This document shows, piece by piece, positions 55,759 to 64,000 of a stretch of DNA of 64,000 nt. Under the pieces are notes generated by a model. It did not search any database. It was not told the origin of the DNA and saw only the letters and a list, made by a program, of their open reading frames with translations. Position numbers and translations under genes: made by a program. Source of the stretch: Saccharopolyspora_C sp047200635 (GTDB lineage: Bacteria; Actinomycetota; Actinomycetes; Mycobacteriales; Pseudonocardiaceae); NCBI RefSeq assembly GCF_047200635.1, contig NZ_JBJZOI010000012.1, forward strand, positions 62,001-126,000. The letters run 5' to 3'. The first letter of the stretch is position 1; every line of letters starts with the position of its first letter.

Positions 55759-56967
55759 GTGACCGGCACCGTCGACCGCAGCGGCAGCACCGGAGAGCTC
55801 GACGACGTCACCTTCGACCAGATGCGCCGGCTCGTCGGTCTCGTCGACCACGACGCGAGCCGAGACCCCTTCCCGGTCCGGGGCATGGACGCCGTCGTGT
55901 TCGTCGTCGGCAACGCCACGCAGAGCGCGCTGTTCTACCAGGTCGCCTTCGGAATGGAGCTCGTCGCGTACCGCGGTCCCGAGCAGGGCTTCCGGGATCA
56001 CAAGGCCTACGTGCTCCGGTCCGGCTCGGCGCGGTTCGTGCTGCTGGGCGCCGTGGACCCGGACAGCTCGCTCGCCGACCACCACCGGGCGCACGGCGAC
56101 GGCGTCGTCGACCTGGCGCTGGAGGTGCAGGACGTGGACCGCTGCGTCGAGCACGCCCGCGCCCAGGGCGCGACGGTCCTCGACGAGCCGCACGACGTCT
56201 CCGACGAGCACGGGTTGGTGCGGACCGCCGCGATCGCCACCTACGGCGAGACCCGGCACACCCTGGTCGACCGGAGCCGCTACACCGGCCCCTACCTGCC
56301 GGGCTACGTGGCGCGCAGCGGCGGCTACGTGAAGCCGGAAGGCGCGCCGAAGCGGCTGTTCCAGGCCGTCGACCACTGCGTCGGCAACGTCGAGCTCGGC
56401 GCGATGGACCGGTGGGTCGCGTTCTACAACCGGGTGCTGGGCTTCGTGAACATGGCCGAATTCGTCGGCGACGACATCGCCACCGAGTACTCCGCGCTGA
56501 TGAGCAAGGTGGTCGCCAACGGCAACCACCGGGTGAAGTTCCCGCTCAACGAGCCGGCCGCCGGGCGCAAGAAGTCGCAGATCGACGAGTACCTGGAGTT
56601 CTACCGGGGAGCGGGCTGCCAGCACATCGCGCTGGCCACCGGCGACATCCTGCGCACCATCACCGCGATGCGGGCGGCGGGCGTGGAGTTCCTGAACACC
56701 CCGGACTCCTACTACGACGACCCCGAGCTGCGGGCCCGCATCGGCGAGGTGCGGCTGCCGATCGAGACGCTCAAGGAGCACGGCATCCTCGTCGACCGGG
56801 ACGAGGACGGCTACCTGCTGCAGATCTTCACCAAGCCGATCGGGGACCGGCCCACGGTGTTCTACGAGCTCATCGAGCGGCACGGTTCGCTGGGCTTCGG
56901 CAAGGGCAACTTCAAGGCCCTGTTCGAGGCGATCGAGCGGGAGCAGGAGCTGCGCGGCAACCTCTAG
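55759..56967 (+). CDS. hppD: 4-Hydroxyphenylpyruvate dioxygenase
   Basis: A 402-residue Fe(II) dioxygenase that makes homogentisate in tyrosine catabolism. Two VOC halves are present; the second carries the iron ligands His206 (QAVDHCVGNVE), His289 (GCQHIALAT) and Glu370 (VFYELIERHG). Other family motifs are KVVANGNHRVKFPLNEPAAG and KSQIDEYLEFYRGAGCQHIA. GTG start with AGGGAGG five bases upstream. Its stop overlaps the convergent ilvA stop in a CTAG. Regulation by the divergent Lrp/AsnC gene is likely. Confidence 0.96.
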   Translation: MTGTVDRSGSTGELDDVTFDQMRRLVGLVDHDASRDPFPVRGMDAVVFVVGNATQSALFYQVAFGMELVAYRGPEQGFRDHKAYVLRSGSARFVLLGAVDPDSSLADHHRAHGDGVVDLALEVQDVDRCVEHARAQGATVLDEPHDVSDEHGLVRTAAIATYGETRHTLVDRSRYTGPYLPGYVARSGGYVKPEGAPKRLFQAVDHCVGNVELGAMDRWVAFYNRVLGFVNMAEFVGDDIATEYSALMSKVVANGNHRVKFPLNEPAAGRKKSQIDEYLEFYRGAGCQHIALATGDILRTITAMRAAGVEFLNTPDSYYDDPELRARIGEVRLPIETLKEHGILVDRDEDGYLLQIFTKPIGDRPTVFYELIERHGSLGFGKGNFKALFEAIEREQELRGNL

Positions 56968-58175
56968 CGCTCGGAGGTGACGGTGAAGCCGGCCCGGGTG
57001 AGCTCGGAGACCACGTGTTCGCGGTGCTCCGGGCCCCGGGTCTCCAGGCTGATCTCCACGTCCACCTCGCCGAGCGCGAGCGCGCCGGAGATCCGGGAGT
57101 GCTCGATGTCCAGCACGTTCGCGCCCAGCTCGCCGAGCTGGGCGAGCAGCCCCGCCAGCACACCGGGCCGGTCCGGCAGCCGCACCCGCAACGACAGGTA
57201 GCGGCCCGCCGAGGTCATGCCGTGCCGGATCAGCTGCAGCATGAGCAGCGGATCGATGTTGCCGCCGGAGAGCACCGCCACCGTCGGCCCGGCGAGCAGC
57301 CGGGGGTGCTCCAGCACGCCCGCGACGGCGGCCACCCCGGCGGGCTCCGCGACCAGCTTCATCCGCTCCAGGCACAGCAGCAGGGCCCGGGACAGGGCCT
57401 GCTCGCTGACCACGACCACCTCGTCGACGAACGCGGAGACGTGCGCGAAGGGGACCTCGCCCGGCTCCGCGACGGCGATCCCGTCGGCCATCGTGCGGGT
57501 GTCCTCGATTCGCACGGGCGCGCCCAGCTCCAGCGACAGCGGCCAGGCCGCGGCCTGCTCCGCCTGCACCCCGATCACCCGCACCTCGGGCCGCAGCGCC
57601 TTCACGGCGGTCGCGATCCCGCTGAGGAGCCCGCCGCCACCGGTCGGGACGAGGACCGTGCCGACCTCGGGCAGCTGTTCCAGGATCTCCAGCCCGACCG
57701 TGCCCTGTCCCGCCACGACGTCCGGGTGGTCGAAGGGGTGGATGAACTCCGCGCCGGTCCGCTCGGCGTGCTCGCGGGCGAGCCGCATGGTGTCGGCCAG
57801 CACCGCGCCCTCCGCGCGCACCGTCGCTCCGTAGGACTGGGTGGCGGCCAGCTTCGGCAGCGTGGCCCGCTCCGGCATGAACACCGTCGACCGGATCCCC
57901 AGCAGCGAGGCCGCCAGCGCCACGCCCTGCGCGTGGTTGCCCGCGCTGGCCGCCACGACCCCGGCCGCGCGCTGCCGCTCGTCCAGGCCCCGCAGCCGCA
58001 CGTAGGCGCCGCGCAGCTTGAACGCGCCGGTGCGCTGGAGGTTCTCGCACTTGAGGTGGACGTCGGCGCCGACGTGATCGGTGAGCACCCGGGAGTGCGC
58101 GAGCGGGGTCCGGCGGATGACGTCGGAGAGCTCCTCGGCCGCCGCCCGGATGCGGTCCACGCTGATCAGCTGCAT
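56964..58175 (-). CDS. ilvA: Threonine ammonia-lyase (threonine dehydratase) with ACT domain
   Basis: A 403-residue PLP enzyme converting threonine to 2-oxobutyrate. The PLP lysine is Lys53 (KCENLQRTGAFKLRGAYVRL), with SAGNHAQGVALAASLLG and the phosphate loop VPTGGGGLLSGIATAVKAL. The C-terminal 75 residues form a single ACT domain (VRLPDRPGVLAGLLAQLGEL). This single-ACT form is shorter than the classical biosynthetic IlvA, so a catabolic or broad-specificity role is possible. The ATG at MQLISVDRIR is the family start. Convergent with hppD with four bases of overlap. Confidence 0.93.
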   Translation of the reverse strand: MQLISVDRIRAAAEELSDVIRRTPLAHSRVLTDHVGADVHLKCENLQRTGAFKLRGAYVRLRGLDERQRAAGVVAASAGNHAQGVALAASLLGIRSTVFMPERATLPKLAATQSYGATVRAEGAVLADTMRLAREHAERTGAEFIHPFDHPDVVAGQGTVGLEILEQLPEVGTVLVPTGGGGLLSGIATAVKALRPEVRVIGVQAEQAAAWPLSLELGAPVRIEDTRTMADGIAVAEPGEVPFAHVSAFVDEVVVVSEQALSRALLLCLERMKLVAEPAGVAAVAGVLEHPRLLAGPTVAVLSGGNIDPLLMLQLIRHGMTSAGRYLSLRVRLPDRPGVLAGLLAQLGELGANVLDIEHSRISGALALGEVDVEISLETRGPEHREHVVSELTRAGFTVTSER

Positions 58176-58333
58176 GTCGCCATCGTGCCCCAACGCGATC
58201 GCGAACTGCCGGGCGAGGTGTTCGGTACCCTGCTGAGGACGCGCGCGAGCGACCGCGGCACGGGGGTCTGCCGGGCGCACGCGCGCTCACGACGGCGCAT
58301 CGGCGCGCGGGGCGGAGGCCCCGAGGAGGGCGT

Positions 58334-58582
58334 ATGGCACCGGTGATGGCATCCGCGGGAGCGCTTCCGCTGGCCGGCGGCGTCGCGGCGGCGGCGATCC
58401 TGTCCGCGACGGCGGTGTTCGCCGTGTCGCAGGCCGGGTGCGAGGACCCCGGCTCCTACCGGCAGCGGGACGGGGTCGTGGAGCTCATCGGCGGCTGCGT
58501 GCGAGCCGAGGACCTGCCCGTCGGCCCCGCGCCGCGGCTCGGCGAGGCGGAACCGGCGGGCGATCCGTCCGTCGCCCCGTGA
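58334..58582 (+). CDS. Small exported or membrane-anchored protein
   Basis: An 82-residue protein with a hydrophobic N-terminal segment (ALPLAGGVAAAAILSATAVF) followed by a short mature part with two cysteines (AGCEDPG, IGGCVRAEDLP) and an acidic/proline tail. GAGGAGGG lies four bases before the ATG. It is alone between ilvA and metB. I do not recognise the family; the Cys pair suggests a small disulfide-bonded extracytoplasmic domain. Confidence 0.6.
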   Translation: MAPVMASAGALPLAGGVAAAAILSATAVFAVSQAGCEDPGSYRQRDGVVELIGGCVRAEDLPVGPAPRLGEAEPAGDPSVAP

Positions 58583-58587
58583 AAGCG

Positions 58588-58617
58588 GCGGCCCGCCCCG
58601 GATTCGGGACGGGCCGC
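58588..58617. terminator. Bidirectional hairpin before metB
   Basis: GCGGCCCGCCCC pairs with GGGACGGGCCGC with one mismatch and a 6-base loop. It lies between the stops of convergent genes. Confidence 0.7.
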
Positions 58618-58635
58618 GGCGAGGCGAGCACCGGA

Positions 58636-59772
58636 TCAGAGCGCCGCGAGGACGTCCTCGACCAGGTCGTCGGAGTCCTCGATGCCGACCGACAGGCGGA
58701 CCAGCTCGGCGGGCACCTGCAACACCGAACCCGCGGTGCTGGCGTGCGTCATCCGGCCCGGGTGCTCGATCAACGACTCGACGCCGCCGAGCGACTCGGC
58801 CAGCGTGAACAGCCGGGTCTTCGAGCACACCTCCAGCGCGGCCTGCTCCCCGTCGACGTGGGTGAACGAGACCATCCCGCCGAAGCCGCGCATCTGCTTG
58901 GCGGCGATCTCGTGACCGGGGTGCTCGGCCAGGCCCGGGTAGTAGACCTTCGCCACCTTCGGGTGTTCGCGCAGCGCCGCCGCGATGCGCCCGGCGTTCG
59001 CGCTGTGCCGCTCCATCCGCACCGCGAGCGTCTTGAGCCCGCGCAGCGTCAGCCAGGCGTCGAACGGCCCCGGCACCGCGCCCGCGGTGTTCTGCAAGAA
59101 CGCCACCGCGCCCGCCAGCTCGTCGTCCGAGGTGAGCACCGCGCCGCCGACGACGTCGGAGTGGCCGCCGAGGTACTTCGTGGTGGAGTGCACCACCACG
59201 TCGGCACCCAGCTCCAGCGGGCGCTGCAGGTAGGGGGACGCGAAGGTGTTGTCCACGACGAGCTTGAGCCCGGCGTCGCGGGAGACCTGGGCCAGCGCCG
59301 CGATGTCGGCGATGGTCAGCAGCGGGTTCGTGGGCGTCTCCACCCACAGCACCTTCGTCTCCGGCCGCACCGCGGCGCGCACCGCGTCGACGTCGGAGAC
59401 CGGTACCGGCGTGTACTCCACTCCCCAGCCGGTGAGGACCTTGTCGATCAGCCGGAACGTCCCGCCGTAGGCGTCGTCCGGGATGATCAGGTGATCGCCG
59501 GGGCGCAGCACCGCGCGCAGCACCGCGTCCGTGGCCGCCATCCCCGAGGAGAAGGCCCTGCCGTGCTTGGCCCCCTCCAGCTCCGCGAGGCACTGCTCGA
59601 GCGCGGTGCGGGTGGGATTGCCGGTGCGCGAGTACTCGTACCCGGAGCGCAGCCCGCCGACCCCGTCCTGGGCGTAGGTCGAGGTCGCGTGGATGGGCAC
59701 GATCACCGAACCGGTCGTCGGATCGGGTTGCTGTCCCGCGTGGATAGCGCGGGTGGCGAAGCCATCACTCAT
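58636..59772 (-). CDS. metB: Cystathionine gamma-synthase
   Basis: A 378-residue PLP enzyme of the Cys/Met metabolism family. The PLP lysine is Lys199 in HSTTKYLGGHSDVVGG; other motifs are YEYSRTGNPTRTALEQCLAE, FSSGMAATDAVLRAVL, VWVETPTNPLLTIADI-type sequence near residue 145 and VDNTFASPYLQRPLELGADV. It joins O-acyl-homoserine and cysteine in transsulfuration. Rv1079 equivalent; cbs lies two genes upstream, so both reactions around cystathionine are encoded here. The sequence alone does not exclude gamma-lyase activity. Confidence 0.94.
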   Translation of the reverse strand: MSDGFATRAIHAGQQPDPTTGSVIVPIHATSTYAQDGVGGLRSGYEYSRTGNPTRTALEQCLAELEGAKHGRAFSSGMAATDAVLRAVLRPGDHLIIPDDAYGGTFRLIDKVLTGWGVEYTPVPVSDVDAVRAAVRPETKVLWVETPTNPLLTIADIAALAQVSRDAGLKLVVDNTFASPYLQRPLELGADVVVHSTTKYLGGHSDVVGGAVLTSDDELAGAVAFLQNTAGAVPGPFDAWLTLRGLKTLAVRMERHSANAGRIAAALREHPKVAKVYYPGLAEHPGHEIAAKQMRGFGGMVSFTHVDGEQAALEVCSKTRLFTLAESLGGVESLIEHPGRMTHASTAGSVLQVPAELVRLSVGIEDSDDLVEDVLAAL

Positions 59773-59924
59773 GTGCCGCAGCGTACGGACCACGTGGACG
59801 TCCGCCGTTCGGCAGGTCACCGTTGCGACCCGGTTCCCCCGGCCGGGACGCCGCGCGCGCGAGGACGGCCCCCGACCGGGAGGTCGAGGGCCGTCGGAGT
59901 GCGTCGATCACCGCTGCCGCGTGA

Positions 59925-61238
59925 TCACCACTGGGGCGGCTGCGGATAGCCCGCGCCGGGCTGCGGGGGCTGCTGCTGGCCGGGCTGCGGCTGCTGCGGC
60001 TGCTGCTGGCCGTAGGGCCCCGGCTGCGGCGGCGGGCCGTACGGACCCGGCTGCGGCTGGCCGTACGGTCCCGGCTGCGGCGGCTGGCCGTACGGACCCG
60101 GCTGCGGCTGGCCGTAGGGCTGCTGGCCGTACGGCTGCCCGGGATAGGGCTGGCCGGGGTACGGCTGGCCCGGGTGGGGCTGGCCGGGCTGCTGCCCCGG
60201 CTGGGGCTGGTACGGCCCCGGGGGACCGAACTGCGGCGGCTGGGGCTGCCCTGGGTAGCCGAACTGCTGGCCAGGATGGGGCTGGCCGAACTGCGGCTGT
60301 CCGGGCGGCCCGAACTGCGGCTGCTGCGCGTAGGGCTGCTGGGCGAACCCGGCCTGCGGCCCGGGCTTGGCCGCGGCACCGGCCTCGACCCACTGCCGCG
60401 TCGGGGTCAAGAAGGAGAGCACCGCCGCGGCCCCCGCGAGAAGCATGATGACCAGGCAGAACACGAGCAGGGTGACCGTGGTGGCCAGGAACACGGCCAT
60501 GACGAGGGAGAGGACCGCGGCAAGCGCTCCCCCGATGCCCGCGACGTACGGCCCGGCTTGGACGCGCGCCAGCACGAGGCCGCCGCCGACCGCCGTGCCG
60601 ACCGCGAGCAGCAGTTGCACGAGGACGATTCCCGGCAGGCTGCCCGTCGTGATCAGCATGATCAGGCAGACGACGGCCGCGGCGATGCCGCTGGCCCCGG
60701 CAGCCTTGGCCAGCGTGCCGTCCGCGCCCCCCGCGGCGGTAGCACCCGGACCGGACTGGGGCCCGCCCCAGGTCTGCGGCGCGGGAACGCCGAACCCGGC
60801 CTGCGGGGCCGGGAAACCACCACCGGGCGTGCCCGGCTGCGGGAAGCCGCTCGGCTGGCTCTGGGTGCCGGGCTGGCCGTACATCGGCTGCGGGGGTTGC
60901 ATCGACGGCGGCACCACCTGGGTGGTGCCCTCCGCGCCCGGCTGCTCGTACATCGGCTGCGGCGGCTGCATCGACGGCGGCACCACCTGCGTGGAGTCAC
61001 CACCCGTCTGCGCCGGGCGCACCACCTGCGTCGAGTCCGCGCTCGCCTCCGATGACGCCTGGTCGAGCTGCCCGGGGCGGACGACCTGAGTGGCGTCCGA
61101 GCCGGAGGACTGGTCGGTGGCCGGGGCCTGCGGGTCCAGCTGGGACTCGATCTGCGATTCGGCGGCCGAAGCCCCCGAATCGGGTCCCTGCGGTTGCTGT
61201 CCCTGCGGACCGCCGTCCGGCGGCTGCGGAGAGCTCAT
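59925..61238 (-). CDS. Proline-rich membrane protein (Pra-like)
   Basis: A 437-residue protein in three parts. The N-terminal 180 residues are Pro/Gln/Gly-rich with repeated TQVVRP and TQVVPPSMQPPQPMY blocks. The centre has four hydrophobic helices (GIAAAVVCLIMLITTG, IVLVQLLLAVGTAVGGGLVL, AVLSLVMAVFLATT, LLVFCLVIMLLAGAAAVLSF). The C-terminal 130 residues are tandem PGQP(Y/H) and QPGPYGQ repeats. AGGAAACCC precedes the ATG. It sits between metB and cbs like the proline-rich antigen gene (Rv1078) of M. tuberculosis. Function unknown. Confidence 0.8.
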   Translation of the reverse strand: MSSPQPPDGGPQGQQPQGPDSGASAAESQIESQLDPQAPATDQSSGSDATQVVRPGQLDQASSEASADSTQVVRPAQTGGDSTQVVPPSMQPPQPMYEQPGAEGTTQVVPPSMQPPQPMYGQPGTQSQPSGFPQPGTPGGGFPAPQAGFGVPAPQTWGGPQSGPGATAAGGADGTLAKAAGASGIAAAVVCLIMLITTGSLPGIVLVQLLLAVGTAVGGGLVLARVQAGPYVAGIGGALAAVLSLVMAVFLATTVTLLVFCLVIMLLAGAAAVLSFLTPTRQWVEAGAAAKPGPQAGFAQQPYAQQPQFGPPGQPQFGQPHPGQQFGYPGQPQPPQFGPPGPYQPQPGQQPGQPHPGQPYPGQPYPGQPYGQQPYGQPQPGPYGQPPQPGPYGQPQPGPYGPPPQPGPYGQQQPQQPQPGQQQPPQPGAGYPQPPQW

Positions 61239-61343
61239 CGGGTTTCCTGACCCCCTTGGGCGTGGAGCACGAGTCTGAAGCGAGTTGATCCTGCACACGC
61301 TATCCGATATGTCGGCAGCGTAGCGGCCATCCGTAACAGGACG

Positions 61344-62714
61344 TCAACGTCCGGCGATGAACGCCAGCACGTCCTGCCGGGTCACGACTCCGGCCGGTTT
61401 GCCGCCGATGAGCACCATCGCCCCGTCCGCGTTGGTCAGCGCCGACATCGCGGCGCTGACCTCCTCGCCGGCGCCGATCGTCGGCAGCGGCGGGGACATG
61501 TGCTGCTCGATGCGATCGGCGAGCTGGGCGCGGCCCGCGAACAGCGCGTCCAGCAGGTCGCGCTCGTTCACCGCCCCCGCGATCTCGGCGACCATCACCG
61601 GAGGTTCCGCGTTCACGACCGGCATCTGGGAGACCCCGAACTCGCGAAGGATCGCCACGGCCTCCGCGACGGTCTCGTTCGGGTGCACGTGCACGAGTTC
61701 CGGCAGGGTGCCGTCCTTGCGCAGCAGCACGTCCTTGATGGCACCGCCCGCGTGGTCCGGCGACAGGAAGCCGTACTTCGCCATCCAGGAGTCGTTGAAC
61801 ACCTTGCCGAGGTAGCCGCGGCCGCCGTCGGGCAGCAGCACGACGACCACGTCGTCCGGGCCGGTGCGCTCCGCGATCCGCAGCGCGGCCACGGCCGCCA
61901 TCCCGCAGGAGCCGCCGACCAGCAGCGCCTCCTCGCGCGCGAGGGCGCGGGTCATGCTGAAGGAGTCCGCGTCGGAGACGGGCACGATCTCGTCGCAGAT
62001 CTCGCGGTCGTAGGTGGTGGGCCAGAAGTCCTCGCCGACGCCCTCGACCAGGTACGGCCGTCCTCCGCCGCCGGAGTACACCGAACCCTCCGGGTCCGCT
62101 CCGATGATCTTGACCTTGCCGCCGGACACCTCCTTGAGGTAGCGGCCGATGCCCGAGATGGTGCCGCCGGTGCCGATGCCCGCGACGAAGTGCGTGATGC
62201 GCCCCTCCGTCTGCCGCCAGATCTCCGGACCGGTGCTCAGGTAGTGCGACTCCGGGTTGGCCGGGTTGGCGTACTGGTTCGGCTTCCAGGCGCCCTCGAT
62301 CTCGGTGACCAGCCGGTCCGAGACGCTGTAGTAGGAGTCCGCGTGCTCCGGCGGGACCGCGGTCGGGCACACCACGACCTCCGCGCCGTAGGCCTCCAGC
62401 ACGGCGCGCTTGTCCTCGCTGACCTTGTCCGGGCAGATGAACACGCAGCGGTAGCCCTTGCGCTGGGCCACCATCGCGAGACCGACGCCGGTGTTGCCGG
62501 AGGTGGGCTCGACGATGGTGCCGCCGGGCTTGAGCTCGCCGGACTCCTCGGCGGCCTCCACCATGCGCAGCGCGATGCGGTCCTTCACGCTGCCACCGGG
62601 GTTGAGGTACTCGACCTTCGCCAGCACCGGCGCCGACGACCCCCCGGCCAGCGAGTTCAACCGCACCAGCGGGGTGTTCCCGACGAGGTCGATGACGTGC
62701 TCGACGTAGTCCAC
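61344..62714 (-). CDS. cbs: Cystathionine beta-synthase
   Basis: A 456-residue PLP enzyme that condenses serine and homocysteine. The PLP lysine is Lys44 (YLNPGGSVKDRIALRM), the asparagine loop is EPTSGNTGVGLAMV, and the phosphate loop is GIGTGGTISGIGRYLKE. Two CBS domains follow in the C-terminal 120 residues (LVHVHPNETVAEAVAILREF, MVLIGGKPAGVVTRQDVLAF). GTG start with AAAGGGA upstream. Rv1077 equivalent, completing transsulfuration with metB. No haem-binding N-terminal extension is present. Confidence 0.95.
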   Translation of the reverse strand: MDYVEHVIDLVGNTPLVRLNSLAGGSSAPVLAKVEYLNPGGSVKDRIALRMVEAAEESGELKPGGTIVEPTSGNTGVGLAMVAQRKGYRCVFICPDKVSEDKRAVLEAYGAEVVVCPTAVPPEHADSYYSVSDRLVTEIEGAWKPNQYANPANPESHYLSTGPEIWRQTEGRITHFVAGIGTGGTISGIGRYLKEVSGGKVKIIGADPEGSVYSGGGGRPYLVEGVGEDFWPTTYDREICDEIVPVSDADSFSMTRALAREEALLVGGSCGMAAVAALRIAERTGPDDVVVVLLPDGGRGYLGKVFNDSWMAKYGFLSPDHAGGAIKDVLLRKDGTLPELVHVHPNETVAEAVAILREFGVSQMPVVNAEPPVMVAEIAGAVNERDLLDALFAGRAQLADRIEQHMSPPLPTIGAGEEVSAAMSALTNADGAMVLIGGKPAGVVTRQDVLAFIAGR

Positions 62715-62906
62715 AGCGAGTCCCTTTCGCTCTCCGCGACGATCCGGGGCTGAGCCTAAGCGGCGCGATCGGCACCCCCTGCGCACGGGTGCTCTCCTGG
62801 CGTGCCGCGACACGCCTCACCGCCTGGGAACCTCCCGGGGCGGGAAGGCGTATTCATGAGGGGGCACAGCAGCGGAGGCGTCGGGGTGGCGCGAGGAGGA
62901 ACGGGC

Positions 62907-63827
62907 ATGGTCGGGACGCGGGTCCTGCGGCTGGCGATGATGGCGGCTGGAGCCGTGGGAGGTCTGTCGGGAGCGGCGTACGGCCTGCTCAACGGGCAGT
63001 CCAGGTATGCGCGGCGGGTGATCGGCGAGCCGTTGGGGGTGCCGTTCCGCGCGGACGGCATCCACCTGCCCGACGGCACGGGCCCGCTCGCGGTGCCGGA
63101 CGGCTCGGACGGGGTGGCGCCGCTGCGGCTGGCGGTGCTGGGTGATTCCTCGGCGGCGGGGCTCGGGGTGGACGCGCCGGAGGAGCTGCCCGGCGTGCGC
63201 CTCGCTCGCGGCATCGCCGCCGAGCTGGAGCGGCCCGTCCACCTCACCACCTACGCCGTCGTCGGCTCCACCTCCCGGCACCTGGCAGCGCAGGTGGACG
63301 CGGCACTGGAGGTTCCGCCGCAGCTGGTGCTCGTGATCATCGGCGCGAACGACGTCACCTCGAAGCAATCGGTCGCGGAGTGCGCTGCCCTGCTCGGCGC
63401 GGCGGTCGCCCGCCTGAAGTCCGCGGGGGTCGGCGTGGTCGCCGGAACCTGCCCGGACCTGGGTGCGATCCGGCCGATCCCGCAACCGCTGCGTTCGGTG
63501 GCGTCCTCCTGGAGCCTCGCGCTCGGCCGCGCGCAGCGGCGTGCCGTGGAAACGGCTGGCGGCTCGGCGGTGCCGCTGGCCGACCTGCTCTCACCCGAGT
63601 TCCTGACCCGGCCGCACGAGCTGTTCAGCCCGGACAGGTTCCACCCCTCGGCAGCGGGCTACGAGGCGGCGGCCGCGCTGCTGCTGCCCGCGCTCTGCGC
63701 GGCGATCGGCGAGTGGCAGGGCGCCCCGGTTCCGCAGGCACCCGTCCGCTCCTCCGCGGCCGAAGCGCGGCGACCGACCAGCAGGGTCGTGGCCAGGCTG
63801 AACCGGAGGTTCGGGCCGCGCCGGTGA
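62907..63827 (+). CDS. SGNH/GDSL-family hydrolase
   Basis: A 306-residue secreted or membrane-anchored esterase. An N-terminal hydrophobic helix (AMMAAGAVGGLSGAAYGLL) is followed by block I LAVLGDSSAAGLG (Ser81), block III VIIGANDVTSK, and block V SPDRFHPSAAGYE carrying the Asp/His pair. ATG at 62907 has GAGGAGGAA seven bases upstream; an earlier ATG at 62856 is possible. Rv1075c equivalent. Divergent from cbs. Substrate unknown, perhaps lipid or acylated cell-wall sugar. Confidence 0.88.
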   Translation: MVGTRVLRLAMMAAGAVGGLSGAAYGLLNGQSRYARRVIGEPLGVPFRADGIHLPDGTGPLAVPDGSDGVAPLRLAVLGDSSAAGLGVDAPEELPGVRLARGIAAELERPVHLTTYAVVGSTSRHLAAQVDAALEVPPQLVLVIIGANDVTSKQSVAECAALLGAAVARLKSAGVGVVAGTCPDLGAIRPIPQPLRSVASSWSLALGRAQRRAVETAGGSAVPLADLLSPEFLTRPHELFSPDRFHPSAAGYEAAAALLLPALCAAIGEWQGAPVPQAPVRSSAAEARRPTSRVVARLNRRFGPRR

Positions 63828-63904
63828 TGGTCGTCTCAGCCGCGCGGCGCGGACCCCGCTCTACAGTGGCGGCGGCGTCCCCAAGGCGAACGAAGGAGTT
63901 CCCG

Positions 63905-64000
63905 ATGCCCGAAGCAGTGATCGTCTCCACCGCGCGTTCGCCGATCGGCCGCGCGGGCAAGGGCTCACTGGTCGACGTGCGCCCCGACGACCTGACGGCG
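63905..64000 (+). CDS. Acetyl-CoA acetyltransferase / thiolase, N-terminus (partial)
   Basis: Only the first 32 codons are present: MPEAVIVSTARSPIGRAGKG and SLVDVRPDDLTA. This is the standard thiolase N-terminus (EAVIVSTARTPIGRAFKGSL). AAGGAG lies seven bases before the ATG. By position it corresponds to the fadA3 gene of M. tuberculosis (Rv1074c). The active-site cysteines lie outside the window. Confidence 0.88.
   Translation, partial: MPEAVIVSTARSPIGRAGKGSLVDVRPDDLTA

Noticed and set aside
60000..60330. Short tandem DNA repeats (GGCTGGCCGTACGG type)
   Set aside because: They encode the PGQP/QPGPYGQ tail of the proline-rich membrane protein and keep its reading frame, so they are protein low complexity and not a mobile or regulatory repeat.

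Overview
The window is high-GC actinobacterial DNA. It has a mycothiol S-conjugate amidase, PE/PPE-EspG type VII secretion genes, a DUF397/helix-turn-helix pair, GTG starts and GGAGG ribosome binding sites. These point to a mycolata-related family, most likely Pseudonocardiaceae (Saccharopolyspora-like); the genus is inference. The core gene order (ychF; DUF6542, ispH, lipid-droplet protein, xseA, xseB, glpX, fumC, phoH2; uppS-like, hemolysin III, DUF255, mca, DUF4307, greA, metB, proline-rich antigen, cbs, SGNH hydrolase, thiolase) follows, as I recall it, the Mycobacterium tuberculosis Rv1112 to Rv1074c segment. It is interrupted by accessory blocks.

Layout. 0-4 kb: end of a membrane protein gene, a DesK/DesR-type two-component system, and a TetR-controlled SDR/VOC operon with a decayed SDR remnant. 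4.1-10.8 kb: ychF, a small lipoprotein, sbcCD and rmuC. 10.8-16.7 kb: a lipoprotein esterase, a block of paired hairpin repeats, an FGGY kinase, an arabinose/fucose-type isomerase and a divergent LacI regulator. 16.7-19.9 kb: an EspG, PPE, DUF3558, PE operon. 20-24 kb: two copies of a small YbaB-like plus membrane-protein module around a GNAT gene, then an HTH/DUF397 pair. 24.1-30.9 kb: a GH172 (DUF2961) protein and a ribose-type ABC transporter. 31-45.7 kb: conserved housekeeping block with a secreted protease, a ferredoxin reductase-like enzyme, an ATP-dependent DNA ligase and GuaB1. 46-48.5 kb: a metallopeptidase-like gene and two tandem chaplin-like secreted peptides. 48.6-64 kb: conserved block ending in a thiolase cut by the window edge, with a tyrosine-catabolism insertion (Lrp/AsnC, hppD, ilvA).

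How the genes work together. The most striking link is a 17-bp sequence, CGAGAAAACGATTGCTC, found identically just downstream of two good sigma70-type promoters 15 kb apart. One drives the isomerase (divergent from lacI) and the other drives the ABC transporter. In both the -35 is TTGACA, the spacer is 18 bp, and one base separates the -10 from the operator. This ties transporter, isomerase, kinase and LacI into one pentose regulon. With the adjacent GH172 gene, a family that includes D-arabinofuranosidases, the set could be a D-arabinose/D-arabinan scavenging system; the sugar identity is inference.

A second unusual feature is the YbaB-like/membrane module. In both copies the conserved C-terminal peptide lies in the -1 frame relative to the upstream domain, and substitutions between copies are mostly synonymous in that frame. 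One copy has a perfect G GGA AAC slippery heptamer. No rRNA, tRNA, CRISPR array, insertion sequence or prophage was found.
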